Assembly (NCBI RefSeq): GCF_021134715.1
Contig: NC_060023.1
Location: 1,674,001 to 1,738,000 of the forward strand
Direction of reading: 5' to 3'
Origin: Daphnia pulex
Taxonomy: Eukaryota > Arthropoda > Branchiopoda > Diplostraca > Daphniidae
Length of the DNA: 64,000 nucleotides
Shown here: positions 1 to 13,641 of the stretch, piece by piece
Layout: each line of letters begins with the position of its first letter
Position numbering within the stretch: position 1 is the first letter of the stretch
Position numbers and translations under genes: made by a program
The notes under the pieces: generated by a model
Databases searched by the model: none
What the model was told of the DNA's origin: nothing
What the model saw: only the letters and a program-made list of their open reading frames with translations

Positions 1-3000
1 AATGAAATTGAACAAGTTGACAAGTTCACGATCACCACTTCTGACCAGCGCAATATACGCCCAACAGCTTTGAGTTTTTTGTCGAGATAATAAAAACTGC
101 GGCTGTTACGCAATACGCGCTGTCTTTCTCCATGATGTGAGGGTGTCACGCAACAATGGTAACATGCACAATTGTTGATCTAATCAAAACAAGGACAACT
201 CAGAAACAATTCAGCCATAATATGAGCAACCCAGATGTGGCAGGGGAACTCAGATGTGAAGAACTCGGGGGCCTACAGCAAGTGTCAGATGGTGTTATGT
301 AATTTGATGGCAACGCATATATTCGCTCGAGAGAAACTAACAAAAGATGGCGGTGATGGAAATGACCGCCAACATCAGGCCAACATTGTCACAGCTTGTT
401 CCGACGGACGTTACATCTAGTGAATCTCAATTCCATTCGACGATTTATAAAAGGAAAGCCAATTTTAATTGATATTAAATTGAAAATTTAGAAATTTTAA
501 GTCTCTCGTTGACAACCCACTCAACCGACTATAACTAGGACCGATAAAAGTTAATGCGAGATATAGTTACGTCAATTTCCATACCGCAGGGAATTCGCCT
601 GTGTAACCTTCCCACACACGTCCAGCTCGGATCTGATGCCCCCAAAAATGGACGCACATCAGAAAAGGAGTTTTGTACTTTCATGGAATTTAATATAAAG
701 GTCGAAACGGACCGGATTTGGGTCCATCAATCATTCACGACCTGCGTTAAACTTGTATCCCGCAAATAGTGCACAATCCCTTTCAAAAATAAACAGGAAC
801 GGTTATATCAGATTCCCGTCCATGTTGGCAAGACGGAAGGGAGGGGGGTCGTGAAGGCCGGCATCAGTTCAAAATCCGGGATTTGCCCGTCGGCCGTCAC
901 TCTGAAACGGAAACGTCATCTACATTTCTTTTTCTTCTCTTTGACAAGATTGTACTACCCCGAAATAATTTCACGTCGTCGTTCGTCGTCGCAGTCCGTT
1001 TTGGAATGAAGGTTCCTTTCAAAATAGCACACGTCTTTAGTATATCGTCCGTTTCTCAAATTGGGAACTCTAATCGGAGCAGATCCGGTTAGACATGCAG
1101 AGAGAGAGAAAGGCCATCTGAAATGCTTATCGTATTGTCCGCGGCCCATCATCAAAAGCGAGAGATAAAATCGAATTGCAAAGGCCCAGACGACGGAGAT
1201 TATACTGCAGTCCTTGGAGAATTGAGATAATAGTCGTATAGTACCATGTGCCATCTGTCGTTTTCACTCGAGAGAAGATGGCACTGTTGGCCGGGAAATT
1301 GCTTAGATGCCCAGTAAGTTCTTCTATTTCAGGTGACGGTTGTCACCATTATTATCCTCCAACCACCCACCGTAAAATTCAAATGTCAAACTGATCAGTT
1401 ATGTAACGATGAAAAAAGTTCTGTTTGTTACCGTGGTGGTGCCATCGCCCAACTCGACTCGACAAGTGGAAAAAAGAAAAGATTCGTCAGACTATAAACA
1501 AGCGCGTTCTTCACTTCCGCTCGATGGATTTTTAATCAAATCATCAGAGCGGCCGGGAAACCTCCACTCGAATCTTTTCAGCAGTTATTCACAAGTCTAT
1601 AGCTGCTGTAATACCTTTACTACGAAACCGCTAATGATTATCATCATTTTGGGGCGACTCAAAGCCGATTTGTGAACATGAAAACATCAGCCGTATTTTA
1701 ATCAATGAATTCGGCGTAATCCGACCAGGAAATGGGAAATTTTCCGCATTGTTTCACCGGAATTTCGTCAATGGAACACGTTATAGCCGACCAGACCTTG
1801 TCCAATTAACACGGAAATGCTGAGAAAAAGTTTCCATTTCTCGGTGGAAACTGCCAACGTTGGATAGACTCAAATCTTTGACTGCCACATCTGCCTGGAA
1901 CTCTGAAATCAATTCAGAGAACCTACGCAGCAATTCATCGAATACACGAACAGCTCATCACTCTACAAATCACATATAGGGTGTTCTATATAGTCGACAC
2001 ATTTGTCAGTACAATGCATCGCAATGCGTGTGCCAAGTGCAGTCAATTATATTTGAAACAGTAAGTACGAGCGTGTGCGTATGGACTCTGTCGTCACGCT
2101 AATGATCAACTAAAGTTCAAGTCAACCCCCCCTCGCCGGAAGAGTACTGCTGCTGGGGTGCACTGGCCTTTCCTGATATGTTCGCTATTGATTTTAACTC
2201 ATTAAGACTCTACTAATTGGCAGCCGGGTTGCTGGCGTATCTATTCAAAACGAACCAATGCGATTTATACTTTGACGTCTGTCAAACACACACACAGATA
2301 TAGCCGGCATCAAATATTTCAATTCAATTTTCAAGAGTTTGACTTTAGTCATATAGACATATTTTGATTTCAGAACAAGTTGGAAATTGAATGTACGACG
2401 GGGTTGGATTGTGGATGAATCGGATGTGATTTCAATTTCGATTTTAAATTGCAAATTGAGACATTCTTTTTATACGAACGTCTTTCGCCAAAGGAGCTAA
2501 AGAGACATGCAACAAAGAAATGTCAATGGCAGCTTTATTTTTAAAATAGGGAAATCATCTGCGCAGTATGCACAGACCACCCACCTACGTCTTGAGAGAA
2601 AAAAGGGGTAAAAGAAAACTAGTCAAACTGTAACCTAGTGCACTCGCTTGAATTGTCAATCAAGAAGCTATTGACCGAGTAAACAAACGTTGAATAACAA
2701 CAGGGAAAAAGAAGAAAATTTAAAAAAGACTCCGCAAAAAAAAATAAATAAATAGAAAATAAAATAAACTTTGAGATGATTTTGGTTGCCGAGCTACGAT
2801 CGCTCATCTGTGAGTAGGTGGCCATCCCACTCACTTTTGAACCGGTTGTCCCCCTTAGATAGTCATCCTCTTTCGTGTCAAGATATATTAAGATGTTTTT
2901 TTTTCTTTTAAAAAGCAAAGCGACCAACTTGGAAACAAATAACGTTATGCAATGAATAAATAATGATAGTGGAGTTGGAGCGAAACAGTTTGCTAATAAC

Positions 3001-6000
3001 TTTGTTATTAACACGTCAGTTTCCTAGTCCAAATTCGTCTAATAATGGCCAGCAGTACACATGAAATGTCACAAGGTCTTGAAACACATCATCTGTCGCA
3101 GTTTCATCAGTCTAGTTGCTATGGCGGCTGACATTTGCCAAGCGTCTCGAAGACACAGTCGAGCAAATCGTTGGTGTGTGCCAGGAAACAATATTAGCTA
3201 ACTTTCTGATGACAAAATTCTTTGGTCGCTATGAAAGCCAAGAAATAAGAGAGAGTAGCACAAACGGACCTAGTAACTCTGCTGGTAATTAAAAGTGCAA
3301 GTATATTCCTGGACAATACGAAGCTGAGCCTTTCTATAGCGAGTTGATGATTACGCAACCACCAAGATCGTTGCGTGGGTTTTCCATGAAACAAAACAAA
3401 GGCGTGGCGCACCGAAAAAAAAAATAAAAAAAATATTTCGATTGAATAATCATTAGTCAAAAGAAAACCCAGTCACACGGTGGAAATACGACGCCATCAA
3501 TTTTTCAAAGGTGGAAATTTTCGATCCTATAAAAACCGTCGAGTGTTGTGCGTACCTTTGTCAGCACCTTTCAACGGGTACAATAAAAACAGTGGCAGGG
3601 GAATGAAGTTGAAGACCAAACTGGAATGGAAAGTGTACCAAAGTCTTAACAGCACGAAGGACGAACGAATCAATTTTCATTATTGCGCCCTGCAAGAACC
3701 CAGTGTGCGACACTTAAACAACACAGCAGCGCCAGTTCTAATGAAATCCGCCAATCCATCATTTGTCAGAAATGGAACGCACTCTCATTGCAACGAGGCT
3801 CAAGCTCTTTGGCACTTTGATTCGACTGTAGTGAGAGTTGCTGCAGAGTAACTAGGGTATTACCAAACTATACTTGATGGACGCAGTTATAAAAGTTTAA
3901 AATGCGCAAGGGGAGGAAAGGAAAAAAAAAATATATCACGAACGAACCAGCCAAATTGTTCGCAGATGTACGGCAATTTGGCTATTCCAGCGAACGTACT
4001 TGGAAAGAGATTTCTGGAAATCAATTTTGCAACGGTGACGTCAAGCTCGGATATAACATACAACACCCACCAACAAGTACCCCCCTCACTTTGGCTGAGC
4101 TCAAAGGAACTTGTGTACGCAGCAGCGGAATACAGTTGTTGGCGTTCTGGCCTTCTGGGTGTACACTCTAATCGCCGGTTATTCCGTTTCAAGGTTGGAG
4201 TGGATTTTATAAAACGACGACGAGTATAGCGGCAACTTTCTTCTTATTAACCAACACACACGTAAATACATCTATTTGAAATTGATTTCCAGAATCACTT
4301 GGTCGTGCACGGGCTATTTATTTCGACTATGATTTTTTAATTTGGGACAGAGACTCTTATGGGCTACTACACCAAGGGTATGAGAAAGTTATTGACAGGA
4401 TAAGCGACTCCGCCGAATGCGTGCGCTCAATCTCAACGGAAAAATTGAGTTGTCAATTACAATTTGGAAAAACCTGCGCGCACACACACACACGCAGGCA
4501 AGCAGCCGACTGTTGAATCGAATATCCCACTTGCGATTTCGCATGTGAACCAAAATTTTTGGTTACACCACCGACAATTACAATTAATTGGTTCTCGCCT
4601 TCCACTTTGTCCACCCACTCACTAAAATCTGGGTAGAGCTCGGCCCATTTTGCCAATCCACATTCAAACAAGTAGATTTACCACTATACATTCTCTGCTT
4701 GCTTGTTAAAAATTGAAAACTGCTAGGCAAATATCGATTTTTCAAAGAGTATTCCAAAAAAAAAGATGCTCAAATTCAAAGATTTCAAAGAAATCAAAGA
4801 CCGTTTTTTAAATCAAAGAATTCATTACCGGTGGCAACCCTGCTCATTCCTTTTTTTTTAAATCAATAATCTTTGTCACTCCGGATGGCGGAAGACACTT
4901 AAGGAATTCCGTCCAAAAAATAAGATAAAATAAAAATAAAATCAAGGAAATTTCCAATCGACTTTAATATTTCCAAGGCGAGTCTTACAGAGAAAAAAGG
5001 AGAGAGAGAGAGAGAGCTTTCTATATGCTTTCAACCTTAATTTCATCAGCTTATCGATTTTTTTATTATTTTTATTACTATGATTTCGGGGCAGCCGAAG
5101 CGATCCATCTCCCGGCTAGCTCTCGTCGGGATAGAGATCCGGATTCTGGCCGACTATATGACGTCATGCCAAAACAATATGGGATTTCACGCCAACGTTG
5201 ATTTCTGAATCAAGTTTGACTGTCGCTGCCATATGCCTCAACTTGTCCCATCCAATTTTTCACGACCAGAAGGATAACCTATTAACGAAGCTGCCAGATC
5301 TGTCGTTCCAGGACTGTCAACGATGCCGACAAGTGGCGAGCAAAAAAAATCAACAATTTTCTAATTTTTTTTTTCCCGTTTCACCGTCGATGACTACAAA
5401 TCAAATAAAACCGATTTAATCCCCCCGGATGTGCTTCTACGTAGAGGGGAAAAAAAAATTGAACATTGAATTAAATAAGACCAGATTCAATTTTTGGGGG
5501 GCCTTTTTTGCCAGTCCTATAAATATCCAACAACCCAATGCGCAATTCGGCCCGCGTTAATTCTGATCCGCTTTTTCCATGAGGCGAGCGTCTCCGAAAC
5601 GACGCAGAGCATCCGGACGGCATCAATTCCACCTGGGGGTTATTCGCCGGTTATTGCTGAAACTACGTGAAAATCGCTTCGTTCTCGGCAAAACTGCCGG
5701 ATGGTGATTTGAATTTCACGCTCCGGTTGGTTCCTACAACCACTTCAACAAGTTTCCAATGCTATACGTAACGCGGCGCCGTCTAGTGTAGCGTGTAATA
5801 AAATCAAACTAGCCCCCCCAAAAAAAGTTAATCTTCAAATATGCCCGAAACGCGACGAATTAAAATTGCAGTTCACTTCTTGTTTTGTTTTTTTCAAGTT
5901 GGGAAAATTGGAACCCTTCCATACTGTATCGTTCAAGAGGACCCCACCCCTTTGTTACACCAATCTTTTTTTTAACGATGGCCTTGCTGTTGCGATAATA

Positions 6001-9000
6001 TGCTAAACATTTGTCTGGAAAAAAGTGTCTAACCTTCTTTAAATGATTTAGTCGGTTGGCTTATAGCGTTAACTTTCGACGCATCCTCTGACACCTTTAT
6101 AGAGCGCGCTCTAATTGGCGCTGCTAATTGGCCCTTGGTGCTGCTCCATCCACCCAACCAAATACCGGCAAGTTATTGATTATGTGTGCACTATTTAACA
6201 ACAATAGATTTTTCTCTTTCTCTCTCTTCCAAGTCGGAAAATGTTTCGTTCCCAAAAGAAAATAAGAAAACAAATCAAGTTTGATGCCAAAAGTCTGTTG
6301 AGCGGATCTCGATAGAAAATATCAAACGAGGATCTCTCTATACACACATCCTTCTGGCTATATACTGTTTGTTCATCAGACAATAACTCTCGTCGGCGTC
6401 TTCTTGGGCGCGCGCGATATTCCGCCTAGAGACTCTTTGATCCGTGCCCCGGAGCCTGGCAAAAAAAAAAGTTTCGTGCAAACATTGGCGAACACGCCAG
6501 GCACAATGGCTGAGAGCAATGCGATTCGTGGAAAAAATATTTTATTTTATTACGATATTTTTTTTTATTTATTTTAAATTTTAGATTTCATCGAAGCTGT
6601 TGACGAAATCGACACCCCCCAACCCGAAAAAAAAAGAAGAAAAAACAATTCTCCCTTTAAGGTAAAACAAATTGGAAAGTGAATTTAAATGTCTGGTGGA
6701 CATTGAAAAGAGTTAACGGCCAGCAAGTTCACGATCAGCGACCTCCAGGTTCGAGCTTGGAAAGAAACCAAAACAATAAAGTAAATGCGGTGCTTGATTC
6801 AGTCGAGTGCCACACCTACTGAGTAGCCATCGAGAAACTGGTTGTCGTGTCGGCCCCCTCCTGGTCATTTTAGAAATTGACTTCCTGTTTATTTCGCAAG
6901 AATAAATCGTTTGACGATCAAATCAACAGGAGAGAGACATGCACGTCTGCCATTTCCAGAGAAACTCGTCTAGTTGGAAGTTTGTCGAGTCTGGGTTCAA
7001 TTATATTTTCAGTGTCCAATCAATGTCGAATTTTATTTTGGCCAATCCGAGATTCAATCGTTGTCAGTGACTGTCGAATTAATCGAACTTTGTTTTCTTT
7101 GTTTTTTCTTTCTAGAATAGCAAAATCTCCAAATCGACCTGTCGGCGACAGCCACCAACAACGCGGGCACGGATTGTGAATCGGTTTTCTAAGAAATTAC
7201 GGATACCAAACGGTCAGCCAAATTAGAATACTGGACGTCGAACGGGATGTTTAATTATCAATTTGACCAAAATAAGAAAACAACTTTTTTGGGCATCAAT
7301 CGAAACTGATCTTTCAGGTCATCGTCAACTTCAAATTAAAGATGGACACGGTTATAGGCGAGTGAATAACGGTACCGAAATAATACTCGCTGTCACTTGA
7401 CATTTCAAAACAACCAAGTTCAAGTTCAAGTTCGTGACTAGACTGACGATTACTGTCCATTTTTATCTAAAAATCAATCAGATTTTTTTTTTAATGACAA
7501 CATTAATACGAATAAATTTTTTACATTTTCAAATCAAAGTTCAAATTGATTGTTGGCAATTTTCAAGACAACGTGGATGAAATTCCTGTCCGTTTTCAGG
7601 ACAGACTGAATGTAGTAACAATCGAAATGTTTGAAACAATGCAAACAATTCAGATTTAAATTTCCCAAAACGCCTACAATTGTTTCCCACGTTAGTCCAG
7701 AACGGAGAACCAACGGAAATAACCGCTTGTTATCTACGAATGTAAGTTTTGCCGATTGTTCTCGCAAAAGTTTGTCGAAATGATGCGCATATTCGGTAAG
7801 TTTCGCACGGTCCAAATCAAAAAGTTTCACTTTTCTCATCTTCCTCCAAACAGACTGACGATCTCAATTTTGATGGAAATAAAAGTTTCACTTTCTCAAC
7901 TGCGCACGAATCGAAATAATATTGAAACTTTGAGTGAAAAGAGAATTGTTTAAATTTTTTTTTTAGTTTAACTATTTATTGAAGACAGCTATTGCACTTC
8001 CGGTTGCATGCCCTCGAGGGACTCGTGAAATCGCCATGTTTTGGATATATGACTCAAACCAAATGAAATCCAGTTCCTGTCAGTGCCGAGAAATGAACAA
8101 TCGTTTTCATCAACTTCCGCAATGTTTTAAATCAAATTACAGAACCGACGTGAAGGTGAAATTTACTACGCACGAAACGAAACGAAATTTAAAAAAAGGT
8201 TTTTCGTGCTAAATTTCAAATGCGTGTAAGCGATTCTTGTAAACAAGTATAGAGGCCAGTCAGGCGATTTGATTTTTTGACGACGTGTTTCAATCAACTG
8301 CCCAACCATTGAATAAATGACTTATCGATTGAATCTCGACACGAAAAACCTCATTTTAGAGTGTCTGCTGCCGAGTTCAAACCGATTGCGAATGCACTTT
8401 CTTTTGTTTTCGGAAATCGTTTGACACAACAGAGCAGCGCAAACAGGTTTACCTTTTTGGTTTTAATTGTTTGTTATTCATTTTTGTTTCAATGTTTTGA
8501 TTCCGTCGAGATATTCAAACGCAGGCGAGTTTTATGTACACACAGAGGCGGCGGCTAACACGTGTGTCCTCATTTGAGATAATCAGCCGAAGAGAATTTC
8601 AATTTTAGCCCCAAACAATTAAATAAGAGCCCCCCTGTAACTAGGTGAAACCTTTTCCTTCAAAGATAATTACATTGGGATTTCCACCTGCGTCCAGCAG
8701 ACACGAGTTTTAAAATTAGACAAAATTAACATGAACCCAAAATAGCGTGAAAATTACAGGTCCATTTTTTTTTTTTTTTGTTTAAACAAAAAAAATCACC
8801 GTTATAGGAGTCTGGAAATTATTAAACATTTTTGTAGGGAAATTCAACATTTTTTGGAGAGATTTGATGTTAATTTCGCCTCAAGACACGTCAAATTGAA
8901 TAAACAAGTTTATTTTTTTTTCTTGTCAGTTAAAAAAAAAACTTGTTTCGTCTCCCAACAGACGAACTAGGAGCGCCATCGAGAGCTATATTCAATTGAA

Positions 9001-9660
9001 AACCATAATTACACACTCTAGTACATGCAGTGATATTCCGTCTAAAGGACAATTAACCTAGAAAAACAAATCCCCTACTTTCCTGTTTGTGAATATCATT
9101 GGGTCCATCGCTACTCGAATTTTCTCAAACAACAAAAAAAAAACCCCAAAAAGAGAGAAAAACCTTTCCCAGGATAATTTCAGGTATGCGGTCACAATAA
9201 TGTGAATATCGGCCGTCATAATAAAAGGGCTTTCTATTCGTCTATCTTTTATTGCACCGTCAATTGCATCCCGTTAATACAGTCTAATACAAAAGATAAA
9301 GAAAACCAAAACAAGTTTTAAGGAAAAGTGGGAGGTGGTGGTGGGTGATTAAATGAGCTCCACCAAAAACAAAAAACAAAAAACAAAAGAAGTTGCGTGG
9401 CCAGCGGAATTTCTTTTTTTTTTTTTCATTCCGAGAACTTGCAAACAAAAAAAACCCCAAAAGCGCCGAATAAATCTCGGGCTCAATAACTAGTAGTTCA
9501 TTAGTCATCGACGAGCGAGCATCTCATTCAGTTCTTTTATAGACTTTTCCCGAGAAAATATTTTTTTCTTCAATGAATTGAGTGGCGGAAAAAAGAAGTG
9601 AAGAAAGTTTTTCCCGTTTCCGGCGTGTTTTTGGTTCAAGAGAAATACAATAAACCAAGA
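1..9660. other. AT-rich stretch with no gene seen
   Basis: No reading frame here has a recognisable domain, convincing splice boundaries or coding-like composition; the open frames are short and low in complexity. If the minus-strand exons at 11.9-20.3 kb belong to one gene reading leftward, this is probably its large intron or flank. Small items seen: a 14-bp perfect palindrome TAGAGCGCGCTCTA at 6100-6113, TGACGTCA at 4036-4043 and 5159-5166, a (GA)n run near 5000-5016, and many A/T homopolymers. Confidence 0.6.
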
Positions 9661-9667
9661 CGGAGAA

Positions 9668-10159
9668 ATGAACCAATCATCGTTGCGTTGGATCGAGTCG
9701 ATGATTGTCTTTTATTTGTCGATGACTCTCATCTCGGCCATCAATTGGGAAGACGGGGAATTCAACGGCCAGGTCAAGTGGTCCTCCAACTGCGATTTCT
9801 ACGACGAAGATAGCGGAGGAGGCGGCGGCGGAGGTTACGGCGACAACGAAATCATCGACGACGACAGAGACCTCATTCGACTCATCGGCGAGCAGCAATC
9901 CAATCGACAAGACTGCGGGTGGCTCTGCTGGGCCGATACCCAGTGTCATTACTACAGCCACTCGCAAAACGTCTGCCGCACCATGTCGCTCAAGAAAAAG
10001 GTCCTGACTCCGAGCGGCGTTAGCGGGAGCCAGCAGCATCCGCGTGAAAGATCTGCCACCTTCATCCATCACGTCACCATGCCTTACTTGGCCGACAGCG
10101 AAACCATTTGCGGCTACATCCCGTCTCGCATCATCGCCTTCAACATTTCAGTCTTGTAA
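9668..10159 (+). CDS. small secreted PAN/apple-like cysteine protein
   Basis: Single-exon frame of 163 residues. Residues 1-24 form a signal peptide (hydrophobic core IVFYLSMTLISA). The mature part begins INWEDGEFN and has a glycine run near residues 52-59. Cysteines are spaced C-D-F, C-G-W-L-C, C-H-Y-Y, C-R-T-M and C-G-Y-I. This matches the PAN/apple-like layout I associate with expanded Daphnia secreted protein families, where the fold mediates protein or glycan binding. An AATAAA signal lies at 10286-10291, about 130 bp past the stop. The start was chosen because it gives a clean signal peptide; the overlapping frame starting at 9598 does not. The partner and process are unknown. An upstream untranslated exon is possible. 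Confidence 0.6.
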   Translation: MNQSSLRWIESMIVFYLSMTLISAINWEDGEFNGQVKWSSNCDFYDEDSGGGGGGGYGDNEIIDDDRDLIRLIGEQQSNRQDCGWLCWADTQCHYYSHSQNVCRTMSLKKKVLTPSGVSGSQQHPRERSATFIHHVTMPYLADSETICGYIPSRIIAFNISVL

Positions 10160-10299
10160 CATTTTTTAAAAAATTTGTGTTTTTTAAATTTCCCGCTGTA
10201 TATTATACTCACGAATACTATATTATAAGGTACGTCTGTCTCAGTTATATTTGACATCATTATCTCCTACCCAAAAAAAAATAGAAATAAATTTTTGTG

Positions 10300-11940
10300 T
10301 TTTATTCTGTTTTGTCGCCCAGCCAGCCGTGAAATACAAACGAACGTGCCCTTTTATATTTGCCAGCAATAGCGTACCGTGATGTGTCCCGGGTTTTCTA
10401 TACTGGTTGCATAATGGATGCTGTGTCGTGCGTGTTCTACTACACTCTCTGCACCCCATCCCCCACCGTCTATATACACGTTAATGGATCCCCGTGGATC
10501 TGCTCTCGACGCCCCTCGATTTTTTCTCTTCTCCTATACACCGACGAACTGGCGGGTGTCTATTTGTTTTGTTGTGTACTTTGGTTTTATGCGCTCAGAG
10601 AGTCGAGTGTAATGTAACTCGTATAGTTTCTTCCCCCCGCCCGTAATGATGGTTTACCGGGAATCACGCAGCACTTGGCGGGTCGAAAATCTTCTCCCAA
10701 AAAGTGCGCCACTTCCTCACATGACAGACGCTCTCGCTCATTCTGCGGGTGGGAAGAAGAAGAAAGAAGAATAGAAAGAAAAGGTGCATGAAACTTTGAA
10801 AGTTCCACTCTCCTTTTGGCCATGAATATTAGAGAAACAGCAAGAGAACATCGGGAGAGCTGGCAACAGAAGCTCATCATCTATTCGGGGAGAGCTTCTA
10901 TCCGGTTACGATGTATAAGATCGGCAAATCAACTGAATAAAACGATCAACATCATTTCGCAATCGCTCTTTTTTCTTTCTTTCTTTCGTCCTTGGACGAA
11001 TATATGCACTCGGACGAGTTTTTTCACATTCATCTATTTGCCATTGCATAAGTGGTGCGGTGGAAACCTGAAACTTTAGTCGAGTGCATGTATAGGAAAG
11101 GTCGGTTATTTTATTATTATATACGTCGGGCTTTTCCATAATAAAACTTCATCATTTCGATAACAACAACGAAAAAAGCCAATAAGAACAATTGAAATCT
11201 TGTTGAGGAGGGGAAGTGATTCGAAACTTGTTTTGACCTTTTCAAAATGTCCTCCAAACGTCAAAAAAGACGATCGAAAAAATGGATTTCCAAACTCACA
11301 TCAGAAAAAAGCAATTAACGATGCGCTTATCTCGGAATCGGGTTGATGGAACAGATGGAACAAATATCCGCAATTTTTTCATTTTTTTTTATTTTACATG
11401 AAAAACCGGCAAGAAATTAATTTGACGGGAGTCGTTCACTCATTGGCCCCGCCCTCTCGCCATCCCAAGCTCTGGCCCAATAGCGATCGGCAAAAGAATC
11501 TGATGATCTAAGAGACTAATGCCCAGGCATCACAAACTACTAATATTATACGCGAAAGAGGAGCATCTGCCTCTGCTCCCGACTTCATCCTCCCACCCAC
11601 CTCTTTCACGGTACTAAAGGATGATGGGACCGACAAGCTCTTTGATTGAAAACTTCTCTCACTCTCTTATACAAGGCCAGCAGACGGAAAAAATCTCATC
11701 GATCGATCCAATCTCTTCTTATTCTTCACTTCTTTCAACTCGTAACGTTTTTCACGCGAAATGGATAAGACAATATGAAAAAATCGAGCGGTTGAAAACA
11801 AGCGCGAAAAATGGCAATTTCAAATATTCAAATTCAAAAATTTCAAAATAAATTGGCGGGAAATTTCAAATGAAATTCAAAAAAATTGGCAAAGATTTTG
11901 GGGGTTAGATTTGAAGATGCGAATTTTAGCGAACACGGCG
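10300..11940. other. noncoding stretch
   Basis: Nothing recognisable: short frames only, AT-rich with pyrimidine runs. It lies between the PAN-like gene on the plus strand and the first of the minus-strand first-exon candidates. Confidence 0.5.
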
Positions 11941-11948
11941 CGTCTAAC

Positions 11949-12331
11949 CTGTTGAAGTTCAACGGACCGCACAGGCTCGGGACGCCCAGCGGAACCGAGT
12001 GGGCGATGCCAAGTGGTTTCTTCATCAGAGATGTCATCCGCCTGAATTGAATGGGCGATGCGTGACCGGGCGGTCCCCCAAGGCTTTTGGCCTCTGTCGG
12101 ACGCCTACGGCAAGCGTGAGTGGTAAAGACCCGGCGCAATCTGTGCGGAGAATTGTTGCCCGACGACAACGAAGAGTCTGGACCACCTCCAGAAGCGCCA
12201 GCAACTCCGCCGCCTTCGACGCCATCCGGAAGGCCCAGCGTCCGTGTAGGCGAACCGGAAGTGTCTCTATGACGACGAAACGATTTGCTCTTAAAGAGCA
12301 ACAACGGCGAAGCCGACGAAAAATTGGACAT
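11949..12331 (-). CDS. candidate alternative first coding exon (distal to 17.1 and 20.3 kb exons)
   Basis: The ATG at 12331 opens 127 codons plus two bases, ending at a donor reading AACAG|GTTAGA (exon end 11949, phase 2). The peptide starts MSNFSSASPLLLFKSKSF and is rich in Ser, Gly, Pro and basic residues, with RRHR and RRVF patches. It is GC-rich compared with its flanks, as expected of coding DNA here. I do not recognise the family. The phase and terminal Arg/Ser codon match the exons at 16916-17079 and 19943-20283, which suggests all three splice to one shared acceptor to the left of the window. It could instead be the first exon of a separate gene. Confidence 0.45.
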
Positions 12332-13374
12332 TTCTAGTTCCGAATTTCACTTGGCCAAGCAAAAATACAAAATAAGCGCTGAGAAAAAGTGCCAACTTGA
12401 CAATTGAAGCGGCTGTCCCTTTTTTTATTGTCCGACCGACAAATAAAAAATTCAAAAAGCTTGGCAGATTTCGTGTGAAAATTTTTCCCAAACGAAAAAT
12501 TTAAAAATAGAAGAAACTGCCCACTAGATATCTAAAAAAAAAGGATGGACGGTCGAAGATTTCCAACCTCCTTTCACTCTCCAACCTGGAAGTCCACTAT
12601 TACACGACACGGATCTATCCCCCTGTGTACATAGACACACAAACGGGAGCAGCAGCAGCAGCTAGCGAAGGAGGTGGCGAATCCTCCAGCGCCTGCGCTC
12701 TTCATTTTTCATCTTTTTATTTTTTTTTACCTTGGCTAATCTTTTTCACGAGGACATTTTATTCGACGAATCGCAATGAACATCACGAGAAAAGGTTAGA
12801 ACTTTGGCGCACAAAAAAGAAATGCGATTCGAGATGGACTTTGCGGCTTCTCTTTTTCAATTTCCCGAAATCCAATCTCTTCTTTATTTCTTTCATAGCC
12901 ATCAAACAGTTTAGTGGCGGAAGAAAAAAAGGAAGGAAAGAAAAAATAATATTTCAGCAAAGGTCTATCGATACGTGAGTGTGTGTATGAGAACAGTAGG
13001 AATGTATAGAATATCCAATTTGATATTATGGCGGGGAGGAGGAAAAAAAAAACCTTGGGAGGTTTACAAGTTGCACCAACAAAAGGAAAAGATGGAAAAG
13101 GTTTTCTCTCCCTTGCTACTTTTGCCCTTCTTTCCTTATTCATATTGCAGGGCCGAGTGGTGGCTGGATGCTGGATGCGAGGGGGGATGATTGACATTGT
13201 GGAAAGATGCGCGCCAATCAGACGCTGATATATTATATCTATACTAAACCTTCGGTAATATTTCTCTCGCTCTCCTGTCCGTTGGGAAGGAGCAGCAGAC
13301 GGGCAGGAAAAAGTTGCAACGAGATCTCTAGGCCGCCATGTTTCCTTTTTTTTCTTGTTCATTTTTAATTAGAG

Positions 13375-13641
13375 ACACACACACACACTCCCGACAGTCC
13401 CTTGTTATGTGTACACACAGTCACTAGAATAAGGAGAAGGAGAAATAAAAACCTGACGGTAGAGAGAAATAGTCAAACTTTTGGGTGCGACAGGCTTCAT
13501 TTCCAAGTGTCAATGACACACAAACACACACACACACACGTTCGTGCCAATCCTCCCCGCTAACGATGGAACGGAAATACAAAACCCCGTGGGGTGCAAC
13601 GACGAGTTGGTACCGATGATGCCCTTTGTGTGTGTGTGTGC
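13375..13641. repeat. CA/TG microsatellite cluster
   Basis: Three dinucleotide runs lie within 270 bp: (AC)n at 13375-13389, (CA)n at 13524-13539 and (GT)n at 13628-13641. Confidence 0.9.

Noticed and set aside
3480-3851. 123-codon plus-strand open frame
   Set aside because: No domain, no signal peptide, no promoter or splice context; composition like the surrounding noncoding DNA.
7534-7839. 101-codon minus-strand open frame
   Set aside because: Well-mixed composition but no recognisable family, no neighbouring exon and no start context; chance frame in AT-rich DNA is likelier.
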